From Anaerolineae bacterium (GTDB taxonomy: Bacteria > Chloroflexota > Anaerolineae > B4-G1 > SLSP01): a stretch of 17,709 bases of DNA. The DNA is taken from assembly GCA_016928755.1 (NCBI GenBank), contig JAFGKB010000133.1:1-17709 (forward strand), given 5' to 3'. Positions 1 to 7,963 of the stretch are shown piece by piece. The number at the start of each line of letters is the position of its first letter. The stretch's first letter is position 1. The notes below the pieces were generated by a model. The model worked only from the letters and a program-made list of their open reading frames with translations, made no database searches and had not been told where the DNA came from. The position numbers were made by a program, and so were the translations under genes.

Positions 1-87
1 GTACTATAAGGCTTATAGAGTACTATAAGGTAAAAAACATTATAAACTCATAAAGTACTACGAGTTTATAGAAATATTAAATATTGG
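1..87. repeat. AT-rich leader with repeats upstream of rnj
   Basis: The 11-base word GTACTATAAGG occurs at 1-11 and again at 20-30, and GTACTA recurs at 55-60. Inverted pairs overlap these copies: CTATAAG 4-10 with CTTATAG 12-18; CTTATAG 12-18 with CTATAAG 23-29 (loop of 4); and TATAAACTC 41-49 with GAGTTTATA 62-70. The first two pairings exclude each other. This could be an operator with repeated sites or a folded mRNA leader; the left edge cuts it, so what lies before is unknown. I could not identify a confident promoter here. Confidence 0.55.
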
Positions 88-99
88 TTGTATAAAAAT

Positions 100-1746
100 A
101 TGGAAAAACTACAAATTATTCCCCTGGGAGGCCTGGGGGAAGTCGGAAAGAATATGACCGTTCTGGAGTATGGCCGGAACGTCTTGATCATAGATGTGGG
201 TATTATGTTCCCTGAAGGTGATATGCCGGGTGTGGATTATATTATTCCCGACTATGATTATTTACGTGATAAGGGGGACCGTATTCGTGGTATTGTTATC
301 ACTCACGGTCACGAAGATCACATCGGAGCACTGCCGCATTTTTTGCAGGAGTTTAACGCACCTGTCTATGCTACAAAACTGACGCGGGGCTTGATTGAAG
401 TAAAACTGCGTGGAGATTTGCGGAAGCAGGTCAAGCTCAACACAATGGAACCTGGTGACATAATACGCCTAGGTCCATTTACCATTGAGCCGTATCACGT
501 CTGTCACAGCATTCCTGACGCTGTCGGCCTGGGGATTACAACCCCGGTCGGGTTAATTGTTCACACCGGGGATTTCAAACTCGATCACACACCGGTAGAT
601 GGCTGGCCCACAGATATCGCCAAGTTAGCAGAGTTTAGCCAACGTGGCGTGTTGGCGCTATTATCTGATAGCACTAACTCTGATACGCCGGGTATCACCC
701 CCTCAGAGCGTACCCTGACCGTCGCCCTGAACGATGTTTTCCGGCAGAGTAAGGGCCGGATCATAGTCGCCACCTTTGCGTCATTGATCTCCCGTATCCA
801 GCAGGTGATGGATGTTGCCCGTAGCAACGGGCGCAAGGTCGCAATTGCCGGCACGACAATGGTAGAGAATGTGAAGATGGCGCGTCACTTAGGCTACTTG
901 GATGTGGAAGACGATTTGTTGTTTTCGTTGCAAAACATCAACCGGTTGCCACCGCATCAGGTCACAATTATGGCTACTGGTTCCCAGGGTGAGCCAAGAT
1001 CAATTCTGGGCCGACTGGCTACCGGGAGGCATCCATCCTTACGGGTTGGACCAGGAGATACGGTAGTCCTATCCTCGCACACCATCCCCGGCAACGAAGA
1101 AACTGTACACCGGCTAATCAATCGCCTCTTCCAAAAAGGGTCTAACGTCATCTATCACTCTGTCGCCCCTATTCACGTATCCGGGCACGCCAGCCAGGAA
1201 GAACAGAAGATGATGATAAATATCCTGCGTCCTAAATTCTTCGTTCCGGTTCACGGTGAGTTACGGCATTTAAAACAACACGCTATTTTGGCCCAACAAG
1301 TGGGGATTGACAGGAAAGATATTGCTGTTGTAGAGAATGGTTATGTTTTGCGTTTTACTCAGGATAGTATGACCGTTGGCGAGCGGATTCCCGGCGGGTA
1401 TATATTTGTGGATGGTACCTGGGTGGGAGCAGTTAGCCAATCTATTATCAATGAGCGCGAGTCTTTAGCTACTGCTGGCGTCTGCACCGTCTCCCTGCGC
1501 TACAATGAGAAACAGGGTAAACTTATCGGTGAACCTCACTTGGTAACCCAGGGAATGGCTATTACTGAAACTGTAGATACTCTAGCGCCGGAGGCGCTGA
1601 AGGTTGTACGTAATACTGTCAAATCTATCCGCGCCGGGACGCGGATTGAAGATGTCGAGAAAGCAATCCAAAAAGCATTAGGTAGCTACTTTTACCAAAA
1701 AGCCCGTAATCGCCCGGTCATTATCGTGATGGCCTTGGCGGATTAA
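100..1746 (+). CDS. rnj: Ribonuclease J
   Basis: This is a metallo-beta-lactamase/beta-CASP ribonuclease of the RNase J family, which acts in the cytoplasm as a 5'-3' exonuclease and endonuclease in mRNA decay and rRNA maturation. The zinc-binding HGHEDH motif is at about residues 69-74. Further family signatures are HTGDFKLDHTPVDG, LLSDSTNSDTPG, and, near residues 360-390, HVSGHAS and PVHGELRHL (beta-CASP region), followed by the usual C-terminal domain. The length, 548 residues, is normal for the family. I prefer ATG at 100; an in-frame TTG at 88 would add four residues. Neither start has a convincing Shine-Dalgarno sequence. The stop is 27 bases before the next gene, so the two are probably cotranscribed. 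The family call is firm; whether the protein is J1- or J2-like cannot be said. Confidence 0.96.
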   Translation: MEKLQIIPLGGLGEVGKNMTVLEYGRNVLIIDVGIMFPEGDMPGVDYIIPDYDYLRDKGDRIRGIVITHGHEDHIGALPHFLQEFNAPVYATKLTRGLIEVKLRGDLRKQVKLNTMEPGDIIRLGPFTIEPYHVCHSIPDAVGLGITTPVGLIVHTGDFKLDHTPVDGWPTDIAKLAEFSQRGVLALLSDSTNSDTPGITPSERTLTVALNDVFRQSKGRIIVATFASLISRIQQVMDVARSNGRKVAIAGTTMVENVKMARHLGYLDVEDDLLFSLQNINRLPPHQVTIMATGSQGEPRSILGRLATGRHPSLRVGPGDTVVLSSHTIPGNEETVHRLINRLFQKGSNVIYHSVAPIHVSGHASQEEQKMMINILRPKFFVPVHGELRHLKQHAILAQQVGIDRKDIAVVENGYVLRFTQDSMTVGERIPGGYIFVDGTWVGAVSQSIINERESLATAGVCTVSLRYNEKQGKLIGEPHLVTQGMAITETVDTLAPEALKVVRNTVKSIRAGTRIEDVEKAIQKALGSYFYQKARNRPVIIVMALAD

Positions 1747-1773
1747 GGCTATTTAAAAGCCATCCTGCGACCA

Positions 1774-2934
1774 ATGGCCCACATCCTCTTTATCTACAAG
1801 CAGTTACCGGCCCCGGCGGTTGGCCATGCCGGGGGGGAGTCCCTCTACTGGTTGATGGAGGGGCTGCATAACCGGGGACACGAACTCAGCCTGGTAGCAC
1901 GGATACGGAAAGACGAAGTACAGCATTTAGCGACAGTCGAGGGGATTTGCAGAAATGTAAAGACTGTCCCTCACCATACTACAATGGGCGGCTCCAAGTT
2001 AGTTAACTTCCCCCACAGTTATTGGTTGCTGCGCCAGGCCGCTGCCTGGGCATTAGGGCACTGGCAACCAGACCTTGTGCATGTAGAGACGACCCAGACG
2101 GCGGCGGCTATAGTGGGCTTGTCACGCCCCCCGGCCTCATTCCGCACCCAGGACATCAACTGGTTTATGATGGAACAGGTGGCCGCCGGACAACGTAGCT
2201 GGCGCAAGTGGCTGACCGGGTTAAAACGTCGCTTCTTTCTCAAATTGGAGCCGTGGCTAGCCCGGCAATATGACATCATCCTGGCAATTTCGGAGGGGGA
2301 CCGGCGTCGGTTGGCCCCTTATTGTCCTCAACATAGCATCGGCCTTTTGCCCCTGTCCCCACTAGTTAAACCTACAGATGGACAGGAAAATACTGTCCCC
2401 CAGGGGATCAATGTACTTTTCGTGGGCGCGATGTCCAGGGAACACAACATCAATGGGGTTATCTGGTTCCTGGATAAGGTCTGGCCCCGGATACTCAATG
2501 CTGTACCCGCAGCAAAGTTCTACATTGTGGGCAAATCCCCGCCGCCGCAGATTGAATGTTATCATAATAAAGAAAATGTCTTTGTCACCGGTTTCGTGGA
2601 TGACCTGACGCCTTGGTACCGGGCCGCGACGGTCTTCGTCTCACCGTTGTTAGTCGGTGGGGGACTGCTCCAAAAGGTAATGGATGCCCTGGCAATGGGG
2701 ACTCCGGTAGTAGCGACGCCGGCCAGTAATCACGGATTGGGAGCACAGCCGGGAGAACAGTTGCTGATTGCGGGTGAACCGGAAACATTTGGGGCTGCGG
2801 TGATCCGGCTATTGCAAGATGGCGTGGCGCGCACCAGGCTTGGTCAGGCCGGGCAAGTGTTTGTGAATACGCACTATGACATCGAGGCTGCTATTGACCG
2901 GTGGGAAGAGTCGCTGTTACAGTTTACGAGTTAA
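1774..2934 (+). CDS. Glycosyltransferase, GT4 type (GT-B fold)
   Basis: A 386-residue protein with the two-domain plan of family 4 glycosyltransferases, which move a sugar from a nucleotide-sugar donor to an acceptor in cell-surface glycan or glycolipid synthesis. The N-terminal acceptor half carries the glycine-rich stretch around residues 15-24. The C-terminal donor half begins near residue 212 (INVLFVGAMS), has VTGFVDDLTPWY near 271-282, and then the donor-site segment GGGLLQKVMDALAMGTPVV (295-313). No signal peptide or membrane segment is visible, so it is probably cytoplasmic or peripheral. It follows rnj by 27 bases but has no recognisable ribosome-binding site. No other surface-polysaccharide gene lies beside it, so donor and acceptor cannot be assigned. 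Confidence 0.87.
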   Translation: MAHILFIYKQLPAPAVGHAGGESLYWLMEGLHNRGHELSLVARIRKDEVQHLATVEGICRNVKTVPHHTTMGGSKLVNFPHSYWLLRQAAAWALGHWQPDLVHVETTQTAAAIVGLSRPPASFRTQDINWFMMEQVAAGQRSWRKWLTGLKRRFFLKLEPWLARQYDIILAISEGDRRRLAPYCPQHSIGLLPLSPLVKPTDGQENTVPQGINVLFVGAMSREHNINGVIWFLDKVWPRILNAVPAAKFYIVGKSPPPQIECYHNKENVFVTGFVDDLTPWYRAATVFVSPLLVGGGLLQKVMDALAMGTPVVATPASNHGLGAQPGEQLLIAGEPETFGAAVIRLLQDGVARTRLGQAGQVFVNTHYDIEAAIDRWEESLLQFTS

Positions 2935-2955
2935 GAGATAGTATTTAAATATAGG

Positions 2956-2984
2956 TAAGTGTGCTGGAAAAGATGTGTTATAAT
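2956..2984 (+). promoter_or_regulatory. Extended -10 promoter for the sugar importer
   Basis: TGTTATAAT at 2976-2984 is a perfect TGn extended -10 element. The hexamer 17 bases upstream (TAAGTG, 2956-2961) is a poor -35, as is common for extended -10 promoters. Transcription would start near 2991, giving the binding-protein mRNA a leader of about 220 bases. No terminator is visible between the glycosyltransferase stop and this promoter. Confidence 0.6.
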
Positions 2985-3213
2985 TTAAACATCCAACCTA
3001 AATACCAAATTCATTCTTTGCCAGAGCTATTATCCATTGTAGGTATTTAGGCTATCTGCGCTTTAAACAATAGTTAGCTTATGTTATAGACTTTTTAAGG
3101 GGTGACTTACCCCTATAAAAATCGCTTCAGCATAGGAGGTGAACGACAGACTTGTAAGTAAACTTGTTTTTCTATACCTATTTGTAAAACACTTTAATTT
3201 TAGGAGGAGACTT
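2985..3213 (+). promoter_or_regulatory. Long 5' leader of the binding-protein gene with two ribosome-binding sites
   Basis: There is no gene in this stretch. It contains a small hairpin, AGGGGT 3098-3103 with ACCCCT 3109-3114 (loop of five), not followed by a T run. AGGAGGTGA at 3134-3142 is a perfect nine-base match to the 16S anti-Shine-Dalgarno sequence, followed after nine bases by TTG-TAA (3152-3157), a start codon next to a stop. The working site, AGGAGGAG 3202-3209, is placed correctly for GTG 3214. I recognise no known riboswitch class. Confidence 0.5.
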
Positions 3214-4503
3214 GTGTCTAAGAAGAATTGGTACGCTTTGTTAGCTATTTTGCTAATCGGTGCAATGGCATTGACTGCTTGTGGTGGTCAGGAGCCGGCT
3301 ACCGAGGTTGCCCCTGAGGGTGGCAAATCTGAGGTTGAGGTTTTTTCTTGGTGGACGGGTGGCGGTGAGGCCGCCGGCCTGGAAGCTATGATAGCTATTT
3401 TTAATGAGAAGTACCCAGATATTGAGTTTATCAATGCTACCGTTGCCGGTGGTGCTGGTACGAATGCCCGCGCTGTGTTGGCTACTCGTTTACAGGCGGG
3501 GGATGCGCCCGATAGCTGGCAGGGCCATGCTGGCCAAGAATTGATCGGCACCTACGTTGCTGCCGACCAGATTGAGCCATTGAACTTCCTTTATGAAGAG
3601 AATGGTTGGCTGGAGGTTATGCCCGCAACCCTTATCCCCTTAATCTCCCAGAATGACAATATTTACTCTGTCCCGGTAAATATTCACCGCGCCAATGTGC
3701 TCTGGTACAATCCTAAGATCCTTGATGAGAACGGGATTGCCGTTCCTACTACAATGGATGAGTGGTTTGCGGCTATGGATGCCTTAAAGGCTGCCGGTGT
3801 GGAAACGCCGTTGGCTATGGGGGAACAATGGACCGCGATGCATCTTTTGGAAACTGTGTTGTTGGGTTCAATGGATCCCGCGGCCTATAACGGGCTGTGG
3901 GATGGCTCCACCGCTTGGGACGGTCCCGAAGTTAAGGCTGCGATTGAGAACTTTGAGAGAATCTTAACCTATACGAACAGCGATGCTACCTCTCTGAGTT
4001 GGCAGGATGCTTCTCAATTGGTTGTGGAAGGTGATGCTGCCTTTAACGTTATGGGGGATTGGGCTGAGGGTTATTTCCGTGAGTTAGGCAAGGCTCCCAA
4101 TGCTGATTATGGGTGGGCACCTGTCCCCGGTACCGGTGGGACTTTCCAGTTCCTTTCTGACAGTTTTGTGATGGCCAAGAATGCCCCGCATCGTGATGCT
4201 TGTATCGCTTGGTTGACGGTTGCCGGCTCTAAAGAAGGCCAGGATGCTTTTAACCCGGTTAAGGGTTCTATTCCGGCGCGCAGTGATGGTGACCGCAACC
4301 TGTATGGTGAATATTTGCAGTCCGCGATGGATGATTGGGCCAGCGATGTCGTTGTGGGGAGTTTGACCCACGGTGTGGTGGCTAATGACTCTTGGAAGAC
4401 CGAGATTGACACTGCTCTGGGGTTGTACCTGGGCAGTGGTGATATCGCGGCTTTCCAAAGTGCACTGGCCGCGGCTTGTGCAACTTCTGGTCCCTGTAAA
4501 TAG
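3214..4503 (+). CDS. Sugar ABC transporter substrate-binding lipoprotein
   Basis: A family 1 extracellular solute-binding protein that captures sugar outside the membrane and delivers it to the two permeases encoded next. GTG 3214 is chosen because AGGAGGAG lies just upstream and because translation from it gives a proper lipoprotein signal peptide: MSKKNW, a hydrophobic core, then lipobox LTAC with the lipidated Cys at residue 23. The mature part contains FSWWTGG, AGGAGTNARAVL, VNIHRANVLWYNP, LAMGEQWTAMH, FNVMGDWAEGY and NPVKGSIPAR. From memory these match the glucose/galactose/mannose-binding protein of Thermus thermophilus closely, so a hexose such as glucose or mannose is the likeliest ligand; this is an inference. 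The length of 429 residues is normal. The gene is separated from the permeases by 207 bases holding two hairpins. Confidence 0.92.
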   Translation: MSKKNWYALLAILLIGAMALTACGGQEPATEVAPEGGKSEVEVFSWWTGGGEAAGLEAMIAIFNEKYPDIEFINATVAGGAGTNARAVLATRLQAGDAPDSWQGHAGQELIGTYVAADQIEPLNFLYEENGWLEVMPATLIPLISQNDNIYSVPVNIHRANVLWYNPKILDENGIAVPTTMDEWFAAMDALKAAGVETPLAMGEQWTAMHLLETVLLGSMDPAAYNGLWDGSTAWDGPEVKAAIENFERILTYTNSDATSLSWQDASQLVVEGDAAFNVMGDWAEGYFRELGKAPNADYGWAPVPGTGGTFQFLSDSFVMAKNAPHRDACIAWLTVAGSKEGQDAFNPVKGSIPARSDGDRNLYGEYLQSAMDDWASDVVVGSLTHGVVANDSWKTEIDTALGLYLGSGDIAAFQSALAAACATSGPCK

Positions 4504-4540
4504 TCTGGTGTTTGTTCCTGGTGCTCTTCCAAGTGTTCGC

Positions 4541-4580
4541 TGACGGGTAATAGTCTACATGTGCAGTCTGCTACCCGTCA
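4541..4580 (+). other. Intercistronic hairpin 1
   Basis: TGACGGGTA (4541-4549) pairs perfectly with TACCCGTCA (4572-4580) across a loop of 22 bases. It lies 38 bases after the stop of the binding-protein gene. No T run follows immediately (ATTATATCTT), so it is more likely an mRNA 3'-end stabiliser than a terminator. Confidence 0.55.
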
Positions 4581-4610
4581 ATTATATCTTGAAGGTGTAC
4601 TAGTGATACG

Positions 4611-4633
4611 GGGCGGGCACTCAGTGTCCGCCC
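4611..4633 (+). terminator. Intercistronic hairpin 2, possible partial terminator
   Basis: GGGCGGGCAC (4611-4620), loop TCA, GTGTCCGCCC (4624-4633) forms a ten-pair GC-rich stem with one G-U pair. The following bases, TCATCATTATAGGTTTT, make a poor U tract. A leaky terminator or an RNase barrier here would let the binding protein be made in excess over the permeases, which is usual for such importers. The rest of the 4504-4710 gap holds no gene. Confidence 0.5.
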
Positions 4634-4710
4634 TCATCATTATAGGTTTTGACTCTAAAGGTTTCAGATGGGGTAAACCCTTTTAAAGGTATGTCACCTC
4701 TGAATTAAGG

Positions 4711-5610
4711 ATGAAAAGAGTTATGCGTTTAGATAAAGATAAAATTCTTTCGATCCTCCTGGTTATGCCCTCTATTTTAGCCGTTATGATTTTTGTGTAT
4801 GGCTTCATCTTATGGTCAGGACGGGTATCACTGAGTCAGTGGAAGGGCTTATTGCCTAATTATGAGTGGGCCGGGTTACAAAACTATATCAATCTCTTTA
4901 ATGATCCTCGTTTTCATATAGATGTACGCAATACTTTCATCTTTACGGTTTTGTTTGTGTTTGGAAGTTTGATTTTAGGCTTGATGTTGGCTGTGATGTT
5001 GGACCAAGGGTTACGGGGCGAGTCTTTCTTCCGTACAGTTTTCCTCTTCCCGATGGCTATCTCCTATATTGTTACCGGCGTGGTCTGGCGTTGGTTAATG
5101 AACCCGGCCCAAGGTGAGCGTATGAGCGGGTTTAATATTCTCTTTGAGCGCTTGGGGTTGGATTTCCTGATTAACCAATGGCATACGACACCGGGTTGGG
5201 GTATTGCTTTTATTGCAGTTCCGGCTATCTGGCAGATGTCGGGCTATGTGATGGCCCTTTATCTAGGTGGTTTACGTTCCATCCCCGAGCCATTACGTGA
5301 GGCGGCCCGTGTAGATGGGGCTACTGAATTGAAAATCTACTTCCATGTGATTCTCCCCCTGTTGCGACCGATTACTCTGAGCGCGATGATTATCCTAGGC
5401 CATATCTCACTCAAAGTATTTGACTTGATCGTTGCCATTGCCGGGAAACAGGTGGCGTTGGATGTGCCGGCCGTGTATATGTGGCAGACAACTTTTGACG
5501 GCTATTTCTTTAACCGAGGGGCTTCAATTGGTATTCTCTTGCTCTTAAGTGTTGCGGTTTTGGTCATTCCTTATCTGCGTTACAGTTTACGAAGTGAGGC
5601 CGAATTATGA
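4711..5610 (+). CDS. Sugar ABC transporter permease, MalF/UgpA type
   Basis: A 299-residue inner-membrane protein, one of two permeases forming the channel for the sugar delivered by the upstream lipoprotein. Hydrophobic segments are visible near residues 12-33, 74-98, 107-128, 163-187, 217-240 and 272-291. The binding-protein-dependent transport signature (EAA loop), which docks on the ATPase, is EAARVDGATELKIYFHVILP at residues 197-216. ATG 4711 is the first start; ATG 4723, four codons later, is also possible. Neither has a well-spaced Shine-Dalgarno site. The stop overlaps the next start codon in ATGA, so the two permeases are translationally coupled. Confidence 0.92.
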   Translation: MKRVMRLDKDKILSILLVMPSILAVMIFVYGFILWSGRVSLSQWKGLLPNYEWAGLQNYINLFNDPRFHIDVRNTFIFTVLFVFGSLILGLMLAVMLDQGLRGESFFRTVFLFPMAISYIVTGVVWRWLMNPAQGERMSGFNILFERLGLDFLINQWHTTPGWGIAFIAVPAIWQMSGYVMALYLGGLRSIPEPLREAARVDGATELKIYFHVILPLLRPITLSAMIILGHISLKVFDLIVAIAGKQVALDVPAVYMWQTTFDGYFFNRGASIGILLLLSVAVLVIPYLRYSLRSEAEL

Positions 5611-6431
5611 ACAGATCTCGCTCGCGTTATTACTGGCTCTATATTCCCTTGAGTTTGATGGCTCTCTTCTACCTTGTCCCTTTGTATGTTATGCTGGTCA
5701 CCGGGTTTAAGGGCTTTGAAGAGGTCAGCCTCCAAACTATGTGGAGTCTGCCTAAGACCGGTATACACTTTGATAATTTCACAGAAGCCGGTACGAAGTT
5801 AGCCCCTTACTTTTGGAACAGCCTTAAAATGGTGATCCCGGCAGCCATTATCTCCTCCATAGTGGGGTCGTTGAACGGTTATGTTTTGTCTAAGTGGAAG
5901 TTTAAAGGTGCTGATATTATCTTTCCTCTGATTCTGTTTGGGATGTTTATCCCTTACCAAAGTATTCTGATACCTTTGGTGGAATTTATGCGGCGTATTA
6001 ATCTCTATGGCACAATTCCGGGACTAGTTCTCACCCACGTTATCTATGGTATCCCTATTACCACATTGACCTTCCGCAATTATTATGCCACGGTCCCTAC
6101 TGAGCTGGTGGAAGCGGCACGTATTGATGGGGCGGGCCTGATGGGTATCTACCGTTATGTGTTGTTGCCGATCTCCATCCCAAGTTTTGTGGTAGTGATT
6201 ATCTGGCAGTTCACGTCTGCCTGGAATGATTATCTCTTTGCAGTCGCTCTGACCGACCCGCAGCACTGGCCCATTACGGTGGGACTTAATAATATGGCCG
6301 GTAGCCAGATTATCGCATGGAATGTCCAGATGGCCGGGTCTTTCCTAGCCGCATTACCTACTTTGTTAGTCTATCTTTTCCTGGGCCGTTATTTCCTAAG
6401 AGGATTGATGGCCGGAGCACTAAAAGGGTAA
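5607..6431 (+). CDS. Sugar ABC transporter permease, MalG/UgpE type
   Basis: The second permease of the importer, 274 residues, with about six membrane segments (near 11-33, 72-92, 103-124, 137-156, 188-210 and 246-262). The EAA loop is EAARIDGAGLMGIYRYVLLP at residues 169-188. The start overlaps the stop of the first permease (ATGA, 5607-5610), the usual sign of coupled, equimolar synthesis. No ATP-binding subunit follows; the next gene is unrelated. The importer must therefore use an ATPase encoded elsewhere, as many family 1 sugar importers do with a shared MsmX/UgpC-type ATPase. Confidence 0.92.
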   Translation: MNRSRSRYYWLYIPLSLMALFYLVPLYVMLVTGFKGFEEVSLQTMWSLPKTGIHFDNFTEAGTKLAPYFWNSLKMVIPAAIISSIVGSLNGYVLSKWKFKGADIIFPLILFGMFIPYQSILIPLVEFMRRINLYGTIPGLVLTHVIYGIPITTLTFRNYYATVPTELVEAARIDGAGLMGIYRYVLLPISIPSFVVVIIWQFTSAWNDYLFAVALTDPQHWPITVGLNNMAGSQIIAWNVQMAGSFLAALPTLLVYLFLGRYFLRGLMAGALKG

Positions 6432-6471
6432 ATTATGGGCGGGCAAGATGCCCGTACTAGGAGGAGTTGGG

Positions 6472-6891
6472 ATGAGGAGTTTTCGCAAAGAGTTGTGGTT
6501 TAATATTCCCGGACGCCGGGCCTTTATCAATATCACTCCCCAGGTGGTGGCGTGTCTGCAAGAGAGTGGTATCCAAGAAGGGTTGTTATTGGTGAATGCG
6601 ATGCATATTACCGCTTCAGTGTATATCAATGATGATGAATCCGGGTTGTTACAGGATTATGATGATTGGTTGGAGGAGTTAGCTCCGCATGAACCGGTTA
6701 GCCATTACCGGCATAATCGCACCGGTGAGGATAATGGTGACGCCCACTTGAAACGCCAGATTATGGGACGCGAAGTGGTCGTGGCCATCACCGATGGGCG
6801 GCTGGATTTTGGCCCTTGGGAACAGATTTTCTATGGTGAATTTGATGGCCGGCGATCTAAACGGGTACTAGTCAAAATCATTGGTGAATAA
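6472..6891 (+). CDS. YjbQ/UPF0047 family protein
   Basis: A 139-residue protein of the YjbQ family (PF01894), small beta-rich trimeric proteins. E. coli YjbQ has a secondary thiamine-phosphate synthase activity, but the native role is not settled. Motifs visible here are HITASVYINDDE near residues 45-56, DAHLKRQIMGREV at 90-102, DGRLDFGPWEQIFYGEFDG at 108-126, and the terminal strand RVLVKIIGE. The His residues at 45 and 92 fit the conserved putative active-site or metal positions. ATG 6472 is chosen because AGGAGGAG (6459-6466) precedes it by five bases; an in-frame ATG at 6448 would add eight unrelated residues. It lies 40 bases after the permease, so it is probably cotranscribed, though a role in sugar uptake is not implied. 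Confidence 0.88.
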   Translation: MRSFRKELWFNIPGRRAFINITPQVVACLQESGIQEGLLLVNAMHITASVYINDDESGLLQDYDDWLEELAPHEPVSHYRHNRTGEDNGDAHLKRQIMGREVVVAITDGRLDFGPWEQIFYGEFDGRRSKRVLVKIIGE

Positions 6892-6943
6892 CAGAGTGCT
6901 GTTATGGCTGTCTCTTGTGTTAAACCTACTATTGGATAATTAG

Positions 6944-6972
6944 GAGCCGGGAGTTCATATAACTCCCGGCTC
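6944..6972. terminator. Convergent hairpin overlapping the ribF stop codon
   Basis: GAGCCGGGAGTT (6944-6955) and AACTCCCGGCTC (6961-6972) form a perfect 12-bp stem with loop CATAT. It lies 52 bases after the YjbQ stop on the plus strand and contains the last codons and the TGA of ribF on the minus strand. Neither side has a strong T run, so termination strength is uncertain. Its place between two convergent genes fits a shared bidirectional terminator or mRNA 3' end. Confidence 0.7.
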
Positions 6973-7956
6973 TTCCATACATGCAAGTGGCAACGGGTTA
7001 AAATTCTTGTCGTCTGTATTTTCGGAGTCAACCATTCGTGTCGCCAGCCATAGTCGGGCATGGTTTGCATCCTGGCCCATTTGCTCGATCAATGCTTCGG
7101 CTGAATCGAACTTCAGTTCTGGCCTTAACCGGTGCAGGAAATCTACCTGGATATGTTCGCCATAGATATTGCCGGAAAAATCCAGTAAATGTGCTTCTAC
7201 AGTGGGGGGACGATTATTAAATGTGGGCCGGGTGCCTACATTAGTGATGGCATTGAAGATGCCCCGTTTGAGCTGTACCTGGCAGATATACACCCCGTCA
7301 GCAGGGAGCAATCGCTTTTCTGAAATCGCCAGGTTAGCTGTGGGAAACCCTAGAGAGCGACCCCGTTTATCACCATGTGTGACCAATCCGGTGATACGGT
7401 AGGGGCGTCCTAGGCAGCCGTTGGCTTCATCAAGTCTACCGGCTCGCAAGGCTTTGCGGATGCGACTGCTACGTACCGGTTCATCATGCCATAGAATTAC
7501 ATCATTGAAAGTCGCGACGGTGAAGTCGTAGCGTTGTCCCAACTCTCTGAGGTGTGCTGGTGTACCCTCACCCCCACGACCTAATTTAAAATCCGGGCCA
7601 ATCCACACCCCCCGCATCTGGAGGTTTTCAACTAATATCTTGATAAAATCCTCTGCCGCAGTAGCCGCAACCTTCCGATTAAAAGGAGTTACGATAACTC
7701 CTTCAGGTTCAAGTTTTTCCAAGAAACTGAGGCGTTCTTCTAAATTTGCAAGCAGCCCATTTTCCTGTTGTTTAAAAACCTGCCGGGGGAGTGGATCAAA
7801 GGTCAATACTACGGCTTCGAGGTTGTTATGATGTGCTTCTGCAATCATCCAGCTTATTAGGGCCTGGTGTCCAAGATGCACACCATCAAAAGCCCCGATG
7901 GTTATCCCGGTGGGGTTAGAGGTCTGTACCGTATTAATATTACGTTTTACCCACAT
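6955..7956 (-). CDS. ribF: Bifunctional riboflavin kinase/FAD synthetase
   Basis: A 333-residue RibF that phosphorylates riboflavin to FMN and adenylylates FMN to FAD. The N-terminal FAD synthetase domain begins with the nucleotidyltransferase motif IGAFDGVHLGHQALI (about 21-35) and includes VVLTFDPLPRQVF and SSRIRKAL. The C-terminal flavokinase domain carries GRPYRITGLVTHGDKRGRSL then GFPTANL, and DGVYICQV. It is about 20-25 residues longer than most RibF proteins; the extra tail runs into the terminator hairpin. ATG 7956 is seven bases after the truB stop. A GGAGG inside the end of truB lies 12 bases upstream of the start, somewhat far. It is the last gene of the nusA-infB cluster, the common position for ribF. 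Confidence 0.95.
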   Translation of the reverse strand: MWVKRNINTVQTSNPTGITIGAFDGVHLGHQALISWMIAEAHHNNLEAVVLTFDPLPRQVFKQQENGLLANLEERLSFLEKLEPEGVIVTPFNRKVAATAAEDFIKILVENLQMRGVWIGPDFKLGRGGEGTPAHLRELGQRYDFTVATFNDVILWHDEPVRSSRIRKALRAGRLDEANGCLGRPYRITGLVTHGDKRGRSLGFPTANLAISEKRLLPADGVYICQVQLKRGIFNAITNVGTRPTFNNRPPTVEAHLLDFSGNIYGEHIQVDFLHRLRPELKFDSAEALIEQMGQDANHARLWLATRMVDSENTDDKNFNPLPLACMEEPGVI

Positions 7957-7963
7957 TAGCTTA

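Noticed and set aside
3098..3114. Small hairpin in the importer leader as a riboswitch or terminator
   Set aside because: Only six pairs, no T run, and no match to a riboswitch class I know.
3139..3213. Upstream GTG start adding 25 residues to the binding protein
   Set aside because: It would overlap the first ribosome-binding site and bury the lipoprotein signal peptide, whereas GTG 3214 has its own well-spaced site and yields a clean lipobox.
4649..4677. TTGACT at 4649-4654 as a -35 for a separate permease promoter
   Set aside because: The hexamer at the right distance (GGTAAA) is a poor -10 and no TGn element is present; not strong enough to list.
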